From: Aquimarina sp. AU474
GTDB lineage: Bacteria > Bacteroidota > Bacteroidia > Flavobacteriales > Flavobacteriaceae
Assembly (NCBI RefSeq): GCF_900312815.1
Contig: NZ_OMPE01000009.1
Span: forward strand, 186,001-250,000
Length of the DNA: 64,000 nt
Direction: 5' to 3'
Below, one piece after another: positions 8,561 through 18,256 of the stretch (its first letter is position 1; the number at the start of each line of letters is the position of its first letter). The position numbers were made by a program, and so were the translations under genes. The notes beneath the pieces are model-generated. The model was given only the letters and a program-made list of their open reading frames with translations, was not told the origin of the DNA and did not search any database.

Positions 8561-10003
8561 ATGAAGCATACTAAAGTAATAGACGTACTACAGAGTGATA
8601 AACTATTACAACCTATTGTTATAAAGGGATGGGTTCGTTCTTTTCGAAATGATCGTTTTATTGCGATAAATGATGGGTCGACGATAAATAATATCCAATG
8701 CGTTATAGAAGACAACGTTATTGACGCTTCTATTCAGGAAAGAATTAATGTAGGTGCAGCTTTGGTTGTTCAAGGTATTTTGACAGAAAGCCAAGGGAAA
8801 GGTCAACGAGTAGAGGTTCAAGTTTCTAATATCCAAATTGAAGGAGATGCAGATCCAGAAGAATTAAAATTAACAATTTTATCACCAAAGCGTCATAGCT
8901 TAGAAAAGTTACGAGAACAAGCTCATTTAAGAGTGCGAACCAATACGTTTGGAGCGATTATGCGAGTGCGTTCAAAATTATCTTTTGCGATACATGAGTA
9001 TTTTCAAAAAAATGATTTTTACTATGTGCATACACCTGTAATTACAAAAAGTGATGCAGAAGGTGCTGGTGAATCTTTTAAAGTCACTAACCTTGATCTC
9101 AACAATATTTCAAAAGATGAAAATGGAGAGATTAATTATAAAGAAGATTTCTTTGGTGATGAAACTAACCTTACCGTTTCTGGTCAATTAGAGGCAGAAA
9201 CGTATGCTATGGGCTTAGGTCAAGTCTATACTTTTGGGCCAACTTTTAGGGCAGAAAACTCAAATACTTCACGCCATTTGGCAGAGTTTTGGATGGTAGA
9301 ACCAGAGGTAGCGTTTTGCGATCTAGACGGAAATATGGATCTCGCCGAGGATTTTATCAAATATGTTATTCAATATGCGCTAGATAACTGTAAAGACGAT
9401 TTAGAATTTTTAGAAAATCGTTTAGTGCAAGAAGATAAACAAAAGCCTCAGGCAGAGCGAGCAGAAATGTTACTTAGAGATAAGCTTAAATTTATTTTAG
9501 AAAATAACTTTAAACGTGTTAGCTATACTGAAGCTATTGAAATACTTCAGCTATCTAAACCTAATAAAAAGAAAAAATTCAAATTCCCAATCGATGGATG
9601 GGGTGCTGATTTACAAAGTGAACATGAAAGATTTTTAGTAGAGAAGCATTTTAAATGCCCAGTAATTTTATTTGATTACCCTGCCGATATTAAATCTTTT
9701 TACATGCGATTAAATGAAGATGGGAAAACAGTAAGGGCTATGGACATCCTTTTTCCTGGGATAGGAGAGATCGTAGGAGGTTCTCAGCGTGAAGAACGAT
9801 TAGATGTGCTAAAAGAAAAAATGGCCGCTCTAGATATCCCTGAAGAAGATTTGTGGTGGTATTTAGATACACGTCGCTTTGGAACATGTGTCCATAGTGG
9901 TTTTGGACTTGGTTTTGAACGTTTGGTGTTATTTGTTACAGGAATGGGTAATATTAGAGATGTAATTCCTTATCCAAGAACACCTCTTAATGCAGAATTC
10001 TAA
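8561..10003 (+). CDS. asnS: Asparagine--tRNA ligase
   Basis: Class IIb aminoacyl-tRNA synthetase that charges tRNA-Asn. The 480-residue protein has an N-terminal OB-fold anticodon-binding domain (about residues 1-120, VIKGWVRSFRNDRFIAIND) and a class II catalytic core. Motif 2 is TFRAENSNTSRHLAEFWMVE (about 228-247). Motif 3 is the C-terminal GFGLGFERLVLFVTGMGNIRD. Asn rather than Asp specificity is inferred from overall similarity to AsnRS, including the insert QLSKPNKKKKFKFP common in the Bacteroidota enzymes. The length is typical. It is followed by a 40-base perfect palindrome serving as a terminator. Confidence 0.97.
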   Translation: MKHTKVIDVLQSDKLLQPIVIKGWVRSFRNDRFIAINDGSTINNIQCVIEDNVIDASIQERINVGAALVVQGILTESQGKGQRVEVQVSNIQIEGDADPEELKLTILSPKRHSLEKLREQAHLRVRTNTFGAIMRVRSKLSFAIHEYFQKNDFYYVHTPVITKSDAEGAGESFKVTNLDLNNISKDENGEINYKEDFFGDETNLTVSGQLEAETYAMGLGQVYTFGPTFRAENSNTSRHLAEFWMVEPEVAFCDLDGNMDLAEDFIKYVIQYALDNCKDDLEFLENRLVQEDKQKPQAERAEMLLRDKLKFILENNFKRVSYTEAIEILQLSKPNKKKKFKFPIDGWGADLQSEHERFLVEKHFKCPVILFDYPADIKSFYMRLNEDGKTVRAMDILFPGIGEIVGGSQREERLDVLKEKMAALDIPEEDLWWYLDTRRFGTCVHSGFGLGFERLVLFVTGMGNIRDVIPYPRTPLNAEF

Positions 10004-10029
10004 GAAGAAAAGTACTAAAAGAAGTATTA

Positions 10030-10069
10030 AAACTATGGGGCTCATTAATATTAATGAGCCCCATAGTTT
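10030..10069. terminator. Bidirectional terminator: 40-base perfect palindrome
   Basis: Two 20-base arms, left AAACTATGGGGCTCATTAAT at 10030-10049 and its exact complement at 10050-10069, with no spacer. It lies between the convergent ends of asnS and the metalloprotease gene, with A-rich and T-rich flanks that allow termination from either side. Confidence 0.85.
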
Positions 10070-10120
10070 ATTTGTACTAACAATATGCATATGTTTTTTA
10101 TAGTTTATAAAACCCGTTGA

Positions 10121-10753
10121 TTATCTAGCAGAAATTGATTTACCATACTTCAATTCGTCAATTCTTTTCTTCATTTTATCTTCTTGGTTTCCATTAAATA
10201 CCTGTCTTGACTGCTTATCTAATGTTGTGCTCATTATATTTTTAACTTCATCATTATGAAATAATCCTAAAGAATGACCAATTTCATGTGGACTAGTAGA
10301 CGTAAACAAGTTTTCATATGTTAACAATACTCTTTGGATTCTTCCCATCCCAGCAATTCCAATGATATTAGATCTTTTTATAATATATATATTGATTTTA
10401 TCTTCTTCATAAGAATCTTGAGTTTGCATAAAAAATGTACTTGGTTCAGAACCTTGATTATCCCTTAAGTCATAAAGCTCACTATTAATTAAAACTCTAG
10501 ATTCACCCAACTCTAATCCAATACCATAACGATGAAAATAATAACCATTCAAATATTCAATAAATTCTCCTTCATCTAAATTATATGATGATTTATCTGA
10601 AGTTTCCTCTGTTTCTACATAAAAAATATTAACCTTAATTGTTCTCTCAGGATTTTCTACAAACATTATTCCCATGTCCTCTGGACCGTGATCATCGTCA
10701 TGACTGCATGCTAAAAAAGGAAGAATCAACATAAATATTAGTAACTTTTTCAT
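10121..10753 (-). CDS. Metzincin-like zinc metalloprotease lipoprotein
   Basis: A 210-residue predicted lipoprotein: the signal peptide ends in the lipobox LPFLAC (Cys16), followed by an acidic linker that would tether it to the outer membrane. Near residues 155-165 is HEIGHSLGLFH, the full metzincin zinc-binding signature HExxHxxGxxH. NIMS follows shortly after, in the place of the Met-turn. This indicates a secreted zinc endopeptidase with Glu as catalytic base. The domain is small for the clan and the rest is not recognised, so substrate and subfamily are unknown. It stands alone, convergent with asnS, at the start of an accessory region. Confidence 0.78.
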   Translation of the reverse strand: MKKLLIFMLILPFLACSHDDDHGPEDMGIMFVENPERTIKVNIFYVETEETSDKSSYNLDEGEFIEYLNGYYFHRYGIGLELGESRVLINSELYDLRDNQGSEPSTFFMQTQDSYEEDKINIYIIKRSNIIGIAGMGRIQRVLLTYENLFTSTSPHEIGHSLGLFHNDEVKNIMSTTLDKQSRQVFNGNQEDKMKKRIDELKYGKSISAR

Positions 10754-11369
10754 TATTTGGGTGTATTTGGGTTTTTTGATTTTTTTAATTCATCCAGTTC
10801 TTTTATCATAAGTGACACGTTTAAAATTGGGCACTAGAAATCTGTATAAGAAAGAAACACTCTTAATTATAGCTTGACGACTGAATGTAAACTACTATGG
10901 TAGTTTGAACTCTGAAATATTATTGCGTTACCTAAATTATTTCTGAAACGAAATAATTATAGTTGAAGATCAATAGTAACAATTCAAAGGGTATTAAGAA
11001 TTGTATACGTATACTAACCATAAAACAAAAATGATGCTTTCAATTTCTGTTTTCGAAATTGAAAATAAAATTCATTATTCTGATTGGTGATGTGTGAATT
11101 AGAAATTAAAATAGGTTTCGTCATTTTTTTAAGATTTGAGAATACTCCCGAGGTAAATGAAGTATTAAATATGTAAAAGAAAAGACTCCTTACTTTTTTT
11201 AGTCTATATTCTTTTAATTAATTAATGTTAAACATTCTTCTGGGGCTTAGAAGATCATTTGACATTTTGACGAATTACTCAAATATTGATTGATCGTAAC
11301 ATACTAGTTATCAATACATCTTAAAATTAATAGATGTATGGCTATATCCGTATGTGGTCTGGTCATATT

Positions 11370-11394
11370 TCTTTTACGGTTTTACCGTAAAAGA
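11370..11394. repeat. Perfect 11-pair inverted repeat
   Basis: TCTTTTACGGT, loop TTT, ACCGTAAAAGA. It is symmetric and followed by no clear T run, so it may be an operator or an RNA hairpin rather than a terminator. Confidence 0.55.
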
Positions 11395-11440
11395 TAGCTT
11401 ATAATCGATAAACAAAGGGCTATACGTCGAATGTTAAATA

Positions 11441-11533
11441 TTTAGACGAAGGAATAATCTTACTTTTTTATGGAAATCCATATTTTTTAGTAAGAATTTT
11501 AGTCTAAAGAGAGGGGATAAAACCCCTTTTTTT
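11441..11533 (+). ncRNA. Candidate structured RNA with terminator-like end
   Basis: Three nested complementary pairs are visible: TTTAGAC (11441-11447) with GTCTAAA (11502-11508), TCTTAC (11458-11463) with GTAAGA (11490-11495), and TATGGA (11469-11474) with TCCATA (11477-11482). They are followed at once by GGGG-ATAAAA-CCCC-T7, a plausible intrinsic terminator. Length about 93 bases. No known RNA family is recognised and no promoter is evident. Confidence 0.3.
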
Positions 11534-11762
11534 CCAAATTACGCTTCTTCAATAACACGTTAAAAACCAAACAATTATGAAAAAAACGTCAAATCACGTA
11601 AGAATATCAAAAAAATCTTTAAAATATTGTAGTCTAGAAGTTTAAAAATATTTCGAAATAAAATGCAATTTGATCACTATTATTTGTTGATCAAACTAAC
11701 AATATGACAAACAAATACTTAGGATACTATTTCTCTAACAATCTTTTAATTTAAAGGAAATT

Positions 11763-12344
11763 TTAATTATGATGTTTTTTAAGTAAGATTTCTGAAATTA
11801 AGTCATTAATAATCATATTTTCAGAATTTGAATCCTGTCGCCTATTCTTGGCTCTCTCTATTTTTTTTTGATGTGGTATTTTTCCTGCTTCGGTCAAAAA
11901 TTCAAAGACTTCTTCAAAAAAACCATTCAGAATAGGGATTACATATTTACTGGATGTATTGGTTTCTTGCAAACGGAGAAACTTCTTCGTGTAAGCAAGA
12001 AAAATTTGAGGATATTGAGCAAAAGTTAAAAGTGCTTCACAAAAACTCTTACACACTTCTTCTTCATTAAAATTATTCTTAAACTTAAGTTTTGCTTGAT
12101 CAATATGCTTTATAGTATATAATAAAACACTTTCTCTTATAAAAGTACTATAGTCATTATTTGAGTAATAGTACACCTCCATACCGATATTAGTATTAAT
12201 AACCACTACCTCGTTCCCTATATTCTCTTTTAGAAAAGATTCAAAGATCGCCACAGTAGTAAAGGACATTAATAAACGTCTTTTAATATCTGTAGATCTA
12301 ATATTTACAGATTTGATGCTATATAATTCTTTATCAATACTCAC
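11763..12344 (-). CDS. Putative TetR-like regulator (divergent), 193 aa
   Basis: Not a clear family match. After a helical N-terminus the stretch GMEVYYYSNNDYSTFIRES (about residues 54-72) resembles the TetR recognition helix and following helix (typically G-x-LYYYFxSKExLxxxV). The rest is helical, like a TetR ligand domain. It starts with GTG at 12344, overlapping the stop of the ankyrin gene as GTGA, so the two are translationally coupled. A role in controlling the katG/ankyrin group is an inference. It could equally be a diverged non-DNA-binding helper, since the usual first helix motif is poorly conserved. Confidence 0.45.
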   Translation of the reverse strand: MSIDKELYSIKSVNIRSTDIKRRLLMSFTTVAIFESFLKENIGNEVVVINTNIGMEVYYYSNNDYSTFIRESVLLYTIKHIDQAKLKFKNNFNEEEVCKSFCEALLTFAQYPQIFLAYTKKFLRLQETNTSSKYVIPILNGFFEEVFEFLTEAGKIPHQKKIERAKNRRQDSNSENMIINDLISEILLKKHHN

Positions 12345-12811
12345 TTCGCGCTATTAAATAATTTTGAGATTTCTTCTCCTTGGTTTTCCGCATGCATTTG
12401 AGCTGTATATCCTTTATTATCTTTTGCATCGATATCTACTCCATGTTCTAGCAGTAGATTAATAATTTCTTTTTGTCCAAATGTTGTAGCATAAATTAGT
12501 GCAGTTGCACCATTATAATTCTTATGATTTACATCTGCCCCAGAGTTTATCAAAAGCTTTGCAATAGTATAATAACCCTTAAAACAAACTCCCATCAAAG
12601 CAGTATTGCCGGCACTATCCTGTACATTAATATCGGGTTGATAACTCAAAATAATTTTTGTCATTTCTTCTAAACCATAATAAGATGCCAAAAGTAAAGG
12701 TGTAGAACCCCTTGAGTCTTTTTTGTTTACAAGTTGAGGCGCCCGCTTCAAAACTGCCCGAACCTGATTAACTTCATCAGATCTAATTGCATTAAATATA
12801 TCTTCTATCAT
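12341..12811 (-). CDS. Ankyrin repeat protein next to katG
   Basis: A 156-residue protein built of about four ankyrin repeats. Repeat cores are visible as GSTPLLLASYYG, GNTALMGVCFKG, GATALIYATTFG and GYTAQMHAENQG, each spaced about 33 residues, with the helix-turn signature NLLLEHGVDIDAKD in the third. There is no signal peptide, so it is probably cytoplasmic. Ankyrin proteins beside catalase genes are known (AnkB with KatB in Pseudomonas aeruginosa, needed for full catalase activity), which suggests a helper role for KatG here. It lies 183 bases downstream of katG across a hairpin and overlaps the next gene by four bases. Confidence 0.85.
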   Translation of the reverse strand: MIEDIFNAIRSDEVNQVRAVLKRAPQLVNKKDSRGSTPLLLASYYGLEEMTKIILSYQPDINVQDSAGNTALMGVCFKGYYTIAKLLINSGADVNHKNYNGATALIYATTFGQKEIINLLLEHGVDIDAKDNKGYTAQMHAENQGEEISKLFNSAK

Positions 12812-12842
12812 TTTTGCCTGAATATTTTTTATCTATATAAAA

Positions 12843-12884
12843 TAGTCGGGATTCTTATTAAACTATCTATAAGATTCCCGACTA
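12843..12884 (-). terminator. Terminator hairpin between katG and the ankyrin gene
   Basis: Sixteen-base arms, 12843-12858 and 12869-12884, pair with one mismatch (core AGTCGGGA). On the minus strand the hairpin is followed by TTTTATATAG. It should limit read-through from katG into the ankyrin gene. Confidence 0.7.
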
Positions 12885-12994
12885 GATTCTAATTAACAAA
12901 ATTTATAATTTCTATTATCAAATACGTACTAAATATAAGGAATTCGATATCTAATACCTAGATTATTGTATTTCGATGTATATGATCCACAATA

Positions 12995-15244
<2,250 letters not shown>

Positions 15245-15514
15245 TTAAAAGAGTTTATAAGTTTTAGAACACTTAAAAATACAATAAACTTTTCTTATAA
15301 CTAAAAAAATTTCTATATATAAAATTTATTCAGCTATTTAATGCATTTATATTAAACTACATTAAAATCACTACAAAAGTATAAGGTACCGAAATCTATA
15401 AGAACAAATTTCTTTAGACTCTTAAAACATATACTATACGTATAGCAAGATATTACAATATAACGGAGCGGGTAATTAAATATAAAAAGTGCATAGTAGG
15501 TTCACTTGACTGTA

Positions 15515-16273
15515 TTATCCCAGTTTATTTTTCATTTTAAGCAACTCCTGCTCTATCATAAGCAATTTATCTTCTACATGGTCTCCAAATTCTGGAATAC
15601 GTTTACAAAAAACATATCGTACTCGCCACATCTCCTTAATATCTGATAACGGATATTCTTCATCTTCGATATTTTTGTGATCTGCTCTAAGTACTACATT
15701 ACTTTTAGTAATGTATAATCTTCTAAAAATTAATTTATCGTCTACAATTACAAAAACAAGAGTTCCGTTATTTAATTTTTTCATTACATCAGGCGGAACA
15801 TTTTCACCAATCACAACATCTTTAGGATAAAAGCCTCGATCATGAGATGTCATTTCTAAATTGCTCACGGTATATCCTCTAAATTCTTTTGCTGGATTTA
15901 CAGGCAATTGAATTGTAGGCAATTCTTTTATAAATACTTCCTTATCATATAATGACACATAATCATTTGCTGTATTTTCTGTAATACAAGGTATATATGT
16001 AAATTGTTCTCGTATGACATCTTCTGCATAAGTAGTAAGATCTCCTTTAAACTTTAGAAGCTCATTAACTGTCAATTCGTTTGTTAATATATCATCAATT
16101 TGTATGCTAAAATGATTAGCAATTTTAATAATAGTTTCTATTTTAGGTTCGCTTCTCCCCTCTTCATATGCCCCCAAAGTCCCTCTTTTCAAGTCAAAAA
16201 GCTCTGCAAATGCTTGTTGACTCAATCCTTTTACACCGCGAATTTTTTTTATGTTTTTTCCGAAAAATGACAT
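15515..16273 (-). CDS. XRE-family repressor with S24-like C-terminal domain
   Basis: A CI/LexA-type DNA-binding regulator of 252 residues from the ATG at 16273. An upstream in-frame TTG at 16294 is unlikely. The N-terminal helix-turn-helix is clear: LSQQAFAELFDLKRGTLGAYEEGRSEPKIET (split: LSQQAFAELF then LKRGTLGAYEEGRSEP). The C-terminal half resembles the peptidase S24/LexA beta fold (FRGYTVSNLEM, GTLVFVIVDDKLIFRRLY), but a convincing catalytic Ser-Lys pair is not seen, so self-cleavage is doubtful. It is divergent from the PspA-flotillin operon, and the shared spacer holds several TTAGCTAA-like sites, making it the likely regulator of both. Confidence 0.82.
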   Translation of the reverse strand: MSFFGKNIKKIRGVKGLSQQAFAELFDLKRGTLGAYEEGRSEPKIETIIKIANHFSIQIDDILTNELTVNELLKFKGDLTTYAEDVIREQFTYIPCITENTANDYVSLYDKEVFIKELPTIQLPVNPAKEFRGYTVSNLEMTSHDRGFYPKDVVIGENVPPDVMKKLNNGTLVFVIVDDKLIFRRLYITKSNVVLRADHKNIEDEEYPLSDIKEMWRVRYVFCKRIPEFGDHVEDKLLMIEQELLKMKNKLG

Positions 16274-16277
16274 TTTT

Positions 16278-16502
16278 GCTAATTTTATTTGCAATTATAA
16301 AAAATAATCGTACATTTACACTAACAATATTAGCTAATATCTTATTAAAAAGCTAATTTTAGTAGAAATACTTTTTTGTTTTTATTCTTTTACAAGGGGA
16401 CACAGAGGACTATACTAAAAATTTTAGCAAAACAACTAATTATTAATTTTAATCATCATACCCATGATAGCACTTATTATATATCTAGCGAATTTAGCTA
16501 AA
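16278..16502. promoter_or_regulatory. Candidate operator array (TTAGCTAA sites) for the XRE repressor
   Basis: The divergent spacer holds a perfect 14-base palindrome ATATTAGCTAATAT (16327-16340), a perfect 10-base palindrome TTTAGCTAAA (16493-16502), and half-site-like copies GCTAAT at 16278 and 16352, TTTTAGC at 16422-16428 and TAGC at 16486-16489. The density of TAGC/GCTA words in this one spacer suggests an operator set. Binding by the adjacent regulator is inferred. Confidence 0.5.
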
Positions 16503-16597
16503 GATATTGCAGAAAAGTTTTGTGACTTTTTGTAATATTGATATCCCATCACACAATCAATACATATCACTAATAATCAATCAAAATAAACCATCTC

Positions 16598-16993
16598 ATG
16601 GAAGATCATTTTCAAATGGTGAAAGATTTTTTAATTGAACTCAATTATAATATTATTCACGAAAACAAAGCAGAGGGAATCCTTATGATTAGTAAGGAAA
16701 ATGAAGGTATCAAAAACATGATTCTTGGAGTTGCGCCACCTATTTTAATTATGGAACAACACATCTTTAACATTAAAAACAAAAACGAAGAAGTATACAA
16801 GAGTTTGCTTCAGAAAAATAGGGATATTGTTCATGGAGCTTTTGTTCTTGATCATACTGGTGAAAAAGTAATCTTTCGAGATACGCTGCAAATAGAAAAC
16901 TTAGATTTAAATGAACTAGAAGGCTCTCTGAATTCCTTAGGTTTATTATTAAGCGAATATTCAGAACAAATTATCAATTTTTCAAAATATTAA
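16598..16993 (+). CDS. Tir-chaperone/YbjN-like protein, first gene of the Psp operon
   Basis: A 131-residue acidic protein with the size and strand-helix layout of the CesT/Tir-type secretion chaperone and YbjN fold: helix MVKDFLIELNY, paired strands around EGILMISKE and MILGVAPPILIMEQHIF, strands VHGAFVLDHTGEKVIFRDTL and a final helix LNELEGSLNSLGLLLSEYSEQ. I place it in this family from pattern and context, not from a clear motif. Genes of this kind are found beside pspA homologues in many bacteria. It starts at the ATG at 16598, just downstream of the operator-like sites, and ends three bases before pspA. Confidence 0.55.
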   Translation: MEDHFQMVKDFLIELNYNIIHENKAEGILMISKENEGIKNMILGVAPPILIMEQHIFNIKNKNEEVYKSLLQKNRDIVHGAFVLDHTGEKVIFRDTLQIENLDLNELEGSLNSLGLLLSEYSEQIINFSKY

Positions 16994-16996
16994 ATT

Positions 16997-17710
16997 ATGA
17001 ACTTTTTTAAACGATTATTCAAAATAGGAGAAGCAGAAGCACATTCTGCAATTGACAAGATGGAAGATCCTATCAAGATGACCGAACAAGGTATACGTGA
17101 TATGAAAATAGATCTGGAAAAAAGCTTAGAAGCCCTAGCACAAGTAAAAGCTTTGGCTATTAGGGCCAAAAATGATACTGATGAATTTGCCGCAAAAGCT
17201 GAAGATTACCAACAAAAAGCTATGCTTATTCTAAAAAAAGCACAGAATGGTGATTTAGATACCGTAGAAGCAGATCGTTTGGCAAAAGAAGCTTTAGTCA
17301 AAAAAGAAGAGGCTATTCAACATGTTTCTCGAAGCAAAGGTGAATCTGAAAAGTTTAATAAATCTGTAGATCAATTAGAAAAAAATGTACAGGAAATTAA
17401 ACAAAATATCAGTAAGTGGGAAAACGAATTAAAAACACTAAAAGCTCGTGTTAAAGTTTCTAAAGCTACTAAAAATCTAAACAAGCAAATGGCCGAGATC
17501 GATAGTTCTAGTACTGTAACAATGTTAGAGCGCATGAAAGACAAGGTTAATCAAGAAGAAGCTTTGGCAGAAGCTTATGGAGATATTGCAAACGCATCTA
17601 AGTCTATTGATGAAGAGATTGACAAGGCAATAGATGTAACAGAAGCGAATGCCGAAGATGATTTGGAAAAATTAAAAGAACAACTAGGAATCAATAAGAA
17701 AAAGAAATGA
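16997..17710 (+). CDS. pspA: PspA/IM30 family membrane-stress protein
   Basis: Peripheral membrane protein of the ESCRT-III-like PspA/Vipp1 family that polymerises on stressed inner membranes to limit proton leakage. The 237-residue protein starts with the amphipathic helix MNFFKRLFKIGEAEAHSAID and continues as almost unbroken coiled coil (about 20-225), with the family motif EDPIKMTEQGIRDM near residues 24-37. The length matches PspA. The classical PspF/PspBC regulators are absent; the neighbours are instead a Tir-chaperone-like gene, YbjQ, YqiJ-like and flotillin, indicating an alternative Psp-type system probably under the XRE repressor. Confidence 0.9.
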   Translation: MNFFKRLFKIGEAEAHSAIDKMEDPIKMTEQGIRDMKIDLEKSLEALAQVKALAIRAKNDTDEFAAKAEDYQQKAMLILKKAQNGDLDTVEADRLAKEALVKKEEAIQHVSRSKGESEKFNKSVDQLEKNVQEIKQNISKWENELKTLKARVKVSKATKNLNKQMAEIDSSSTVTMLERMKDKVNQEEALAEAYGDIANASKSIDEEIDKAIDVTEANAEDDLEKLKEQLGINKKKK

Positions 17711-17781
17711 TCAAACTATAGTATGGTTTATTCTTTTCTCAAGTTGACCACATTTTTGAAGTTAACATTAAAACAAGAAAA

Positions 17782-18096
17782 ATGATACTTTCAACAACAT
17801 CCACTGTACCCAATAAAGAGGTGTTTGAAATATTGGGTATCGCTCGCGGAAGCACCGTAAGAGCAAGAAATATAGGTAGAGATGTCTTTGCCGGACTTAA
17901 AAATATTGTAGGAGGAGAAATCGAGGAATACACAAAGCTTCAGGCGCATTCGCGAGAACAAGCAATGCAGCGAATGACACAAGATGCAAAAAATTTAGGC
18001 GCAGATGCGGTAATAAATATACGACTCACGACATCAATGGTTATGCAAGGCGCATCAGAAATACTTGCATATGGTACTGCAGTGAAATTAAAATAA
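17782..18096 (+). CDS. YbjQ/UPF0145 family protein
   Basis: A 104-residue protein with the UPF0145 signatures GIARGSTVRARNIGRDVFAGLKN (split here: GIARGSTVRARN, IGRDVFAGLKN) and AKNLGADAVINIR near residues 70-82. The fold forms pentameric rings in structural entries of the family. The annotation 'heavy-metal-binding' is used for it, but the function is not established. It lies 71 bases after pspA in the same operon, which suggests a role in the membrane-stress assembly. Confidence 0.85.
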   Translation: MILSTTSTVPNKEVFEILGIARGSTVRARNIGRDVFAGLKNIVGGEIEEYTKLQAHSREQAMQRMTQDAKNLGADAVINIRLTTSMVMQGASEILAYGTAVKLK

Positions 18097-18100
18097 ATAA

Positions 18101-18229
18101 ATGATGGAAACTGTAGCCTTATGCATATATGGTTTAATCTGGGTCGGAATTCTCGCCACATTGGTTTATTTGGCCATTAGGAGAATCCGTATTAAAGAAA
18201 CCGAAAATTTTGAGAAAAGAGATAATTAA
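18101..18229 (+). CDS. Small single-span membrane protein, 42 aa
   Basis: Reading frame ATG ATG GAA ... TAA encoding 42 residues. Residues about 5-26 (VALCIYGLIWVGILATLVYL) form one strong transmembrane helix, followed by the basic stretch AIRRIRIK and a charged tail, so the N-terminus is probably outside and the tail cytoplasmic. It begins four bases after the YbjQ stop and ends 27 bases before the YqiJ-like gene, filling the gap in the operon neatly. No family is recognised. Size and position suggest a small membrane partner of PspA or flotillin, in the manner of PspB, but this is inference. Confidence 0.6.
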   Translation: MMETVALCIYGLIWVGILATLVYLAIRRIRIKETENFEKRDN

Positions 18230-18256
18230 AGAACACTAACTTAATATACCTAACCC

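Larger units (their letters stand above)
10754..11762. other. 1-kb gene-free AT-rich spacer
   Basis: No protein gene could be supported on either strand. It holds several inverted repeats: an 11-pair hairpin at 11370-11394 (TCTTTTACGGT / ACCGTAAAAGA, loop TTT), a nested three-stem structure at 11441-11508 and a GGGG-N6-CCCC-T7 element at 11513-11533. AAAAAACGTCAAA follows at 11581. This is either a regulatory/ncRNA region or decayed DNA. Confidence 0.5.
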
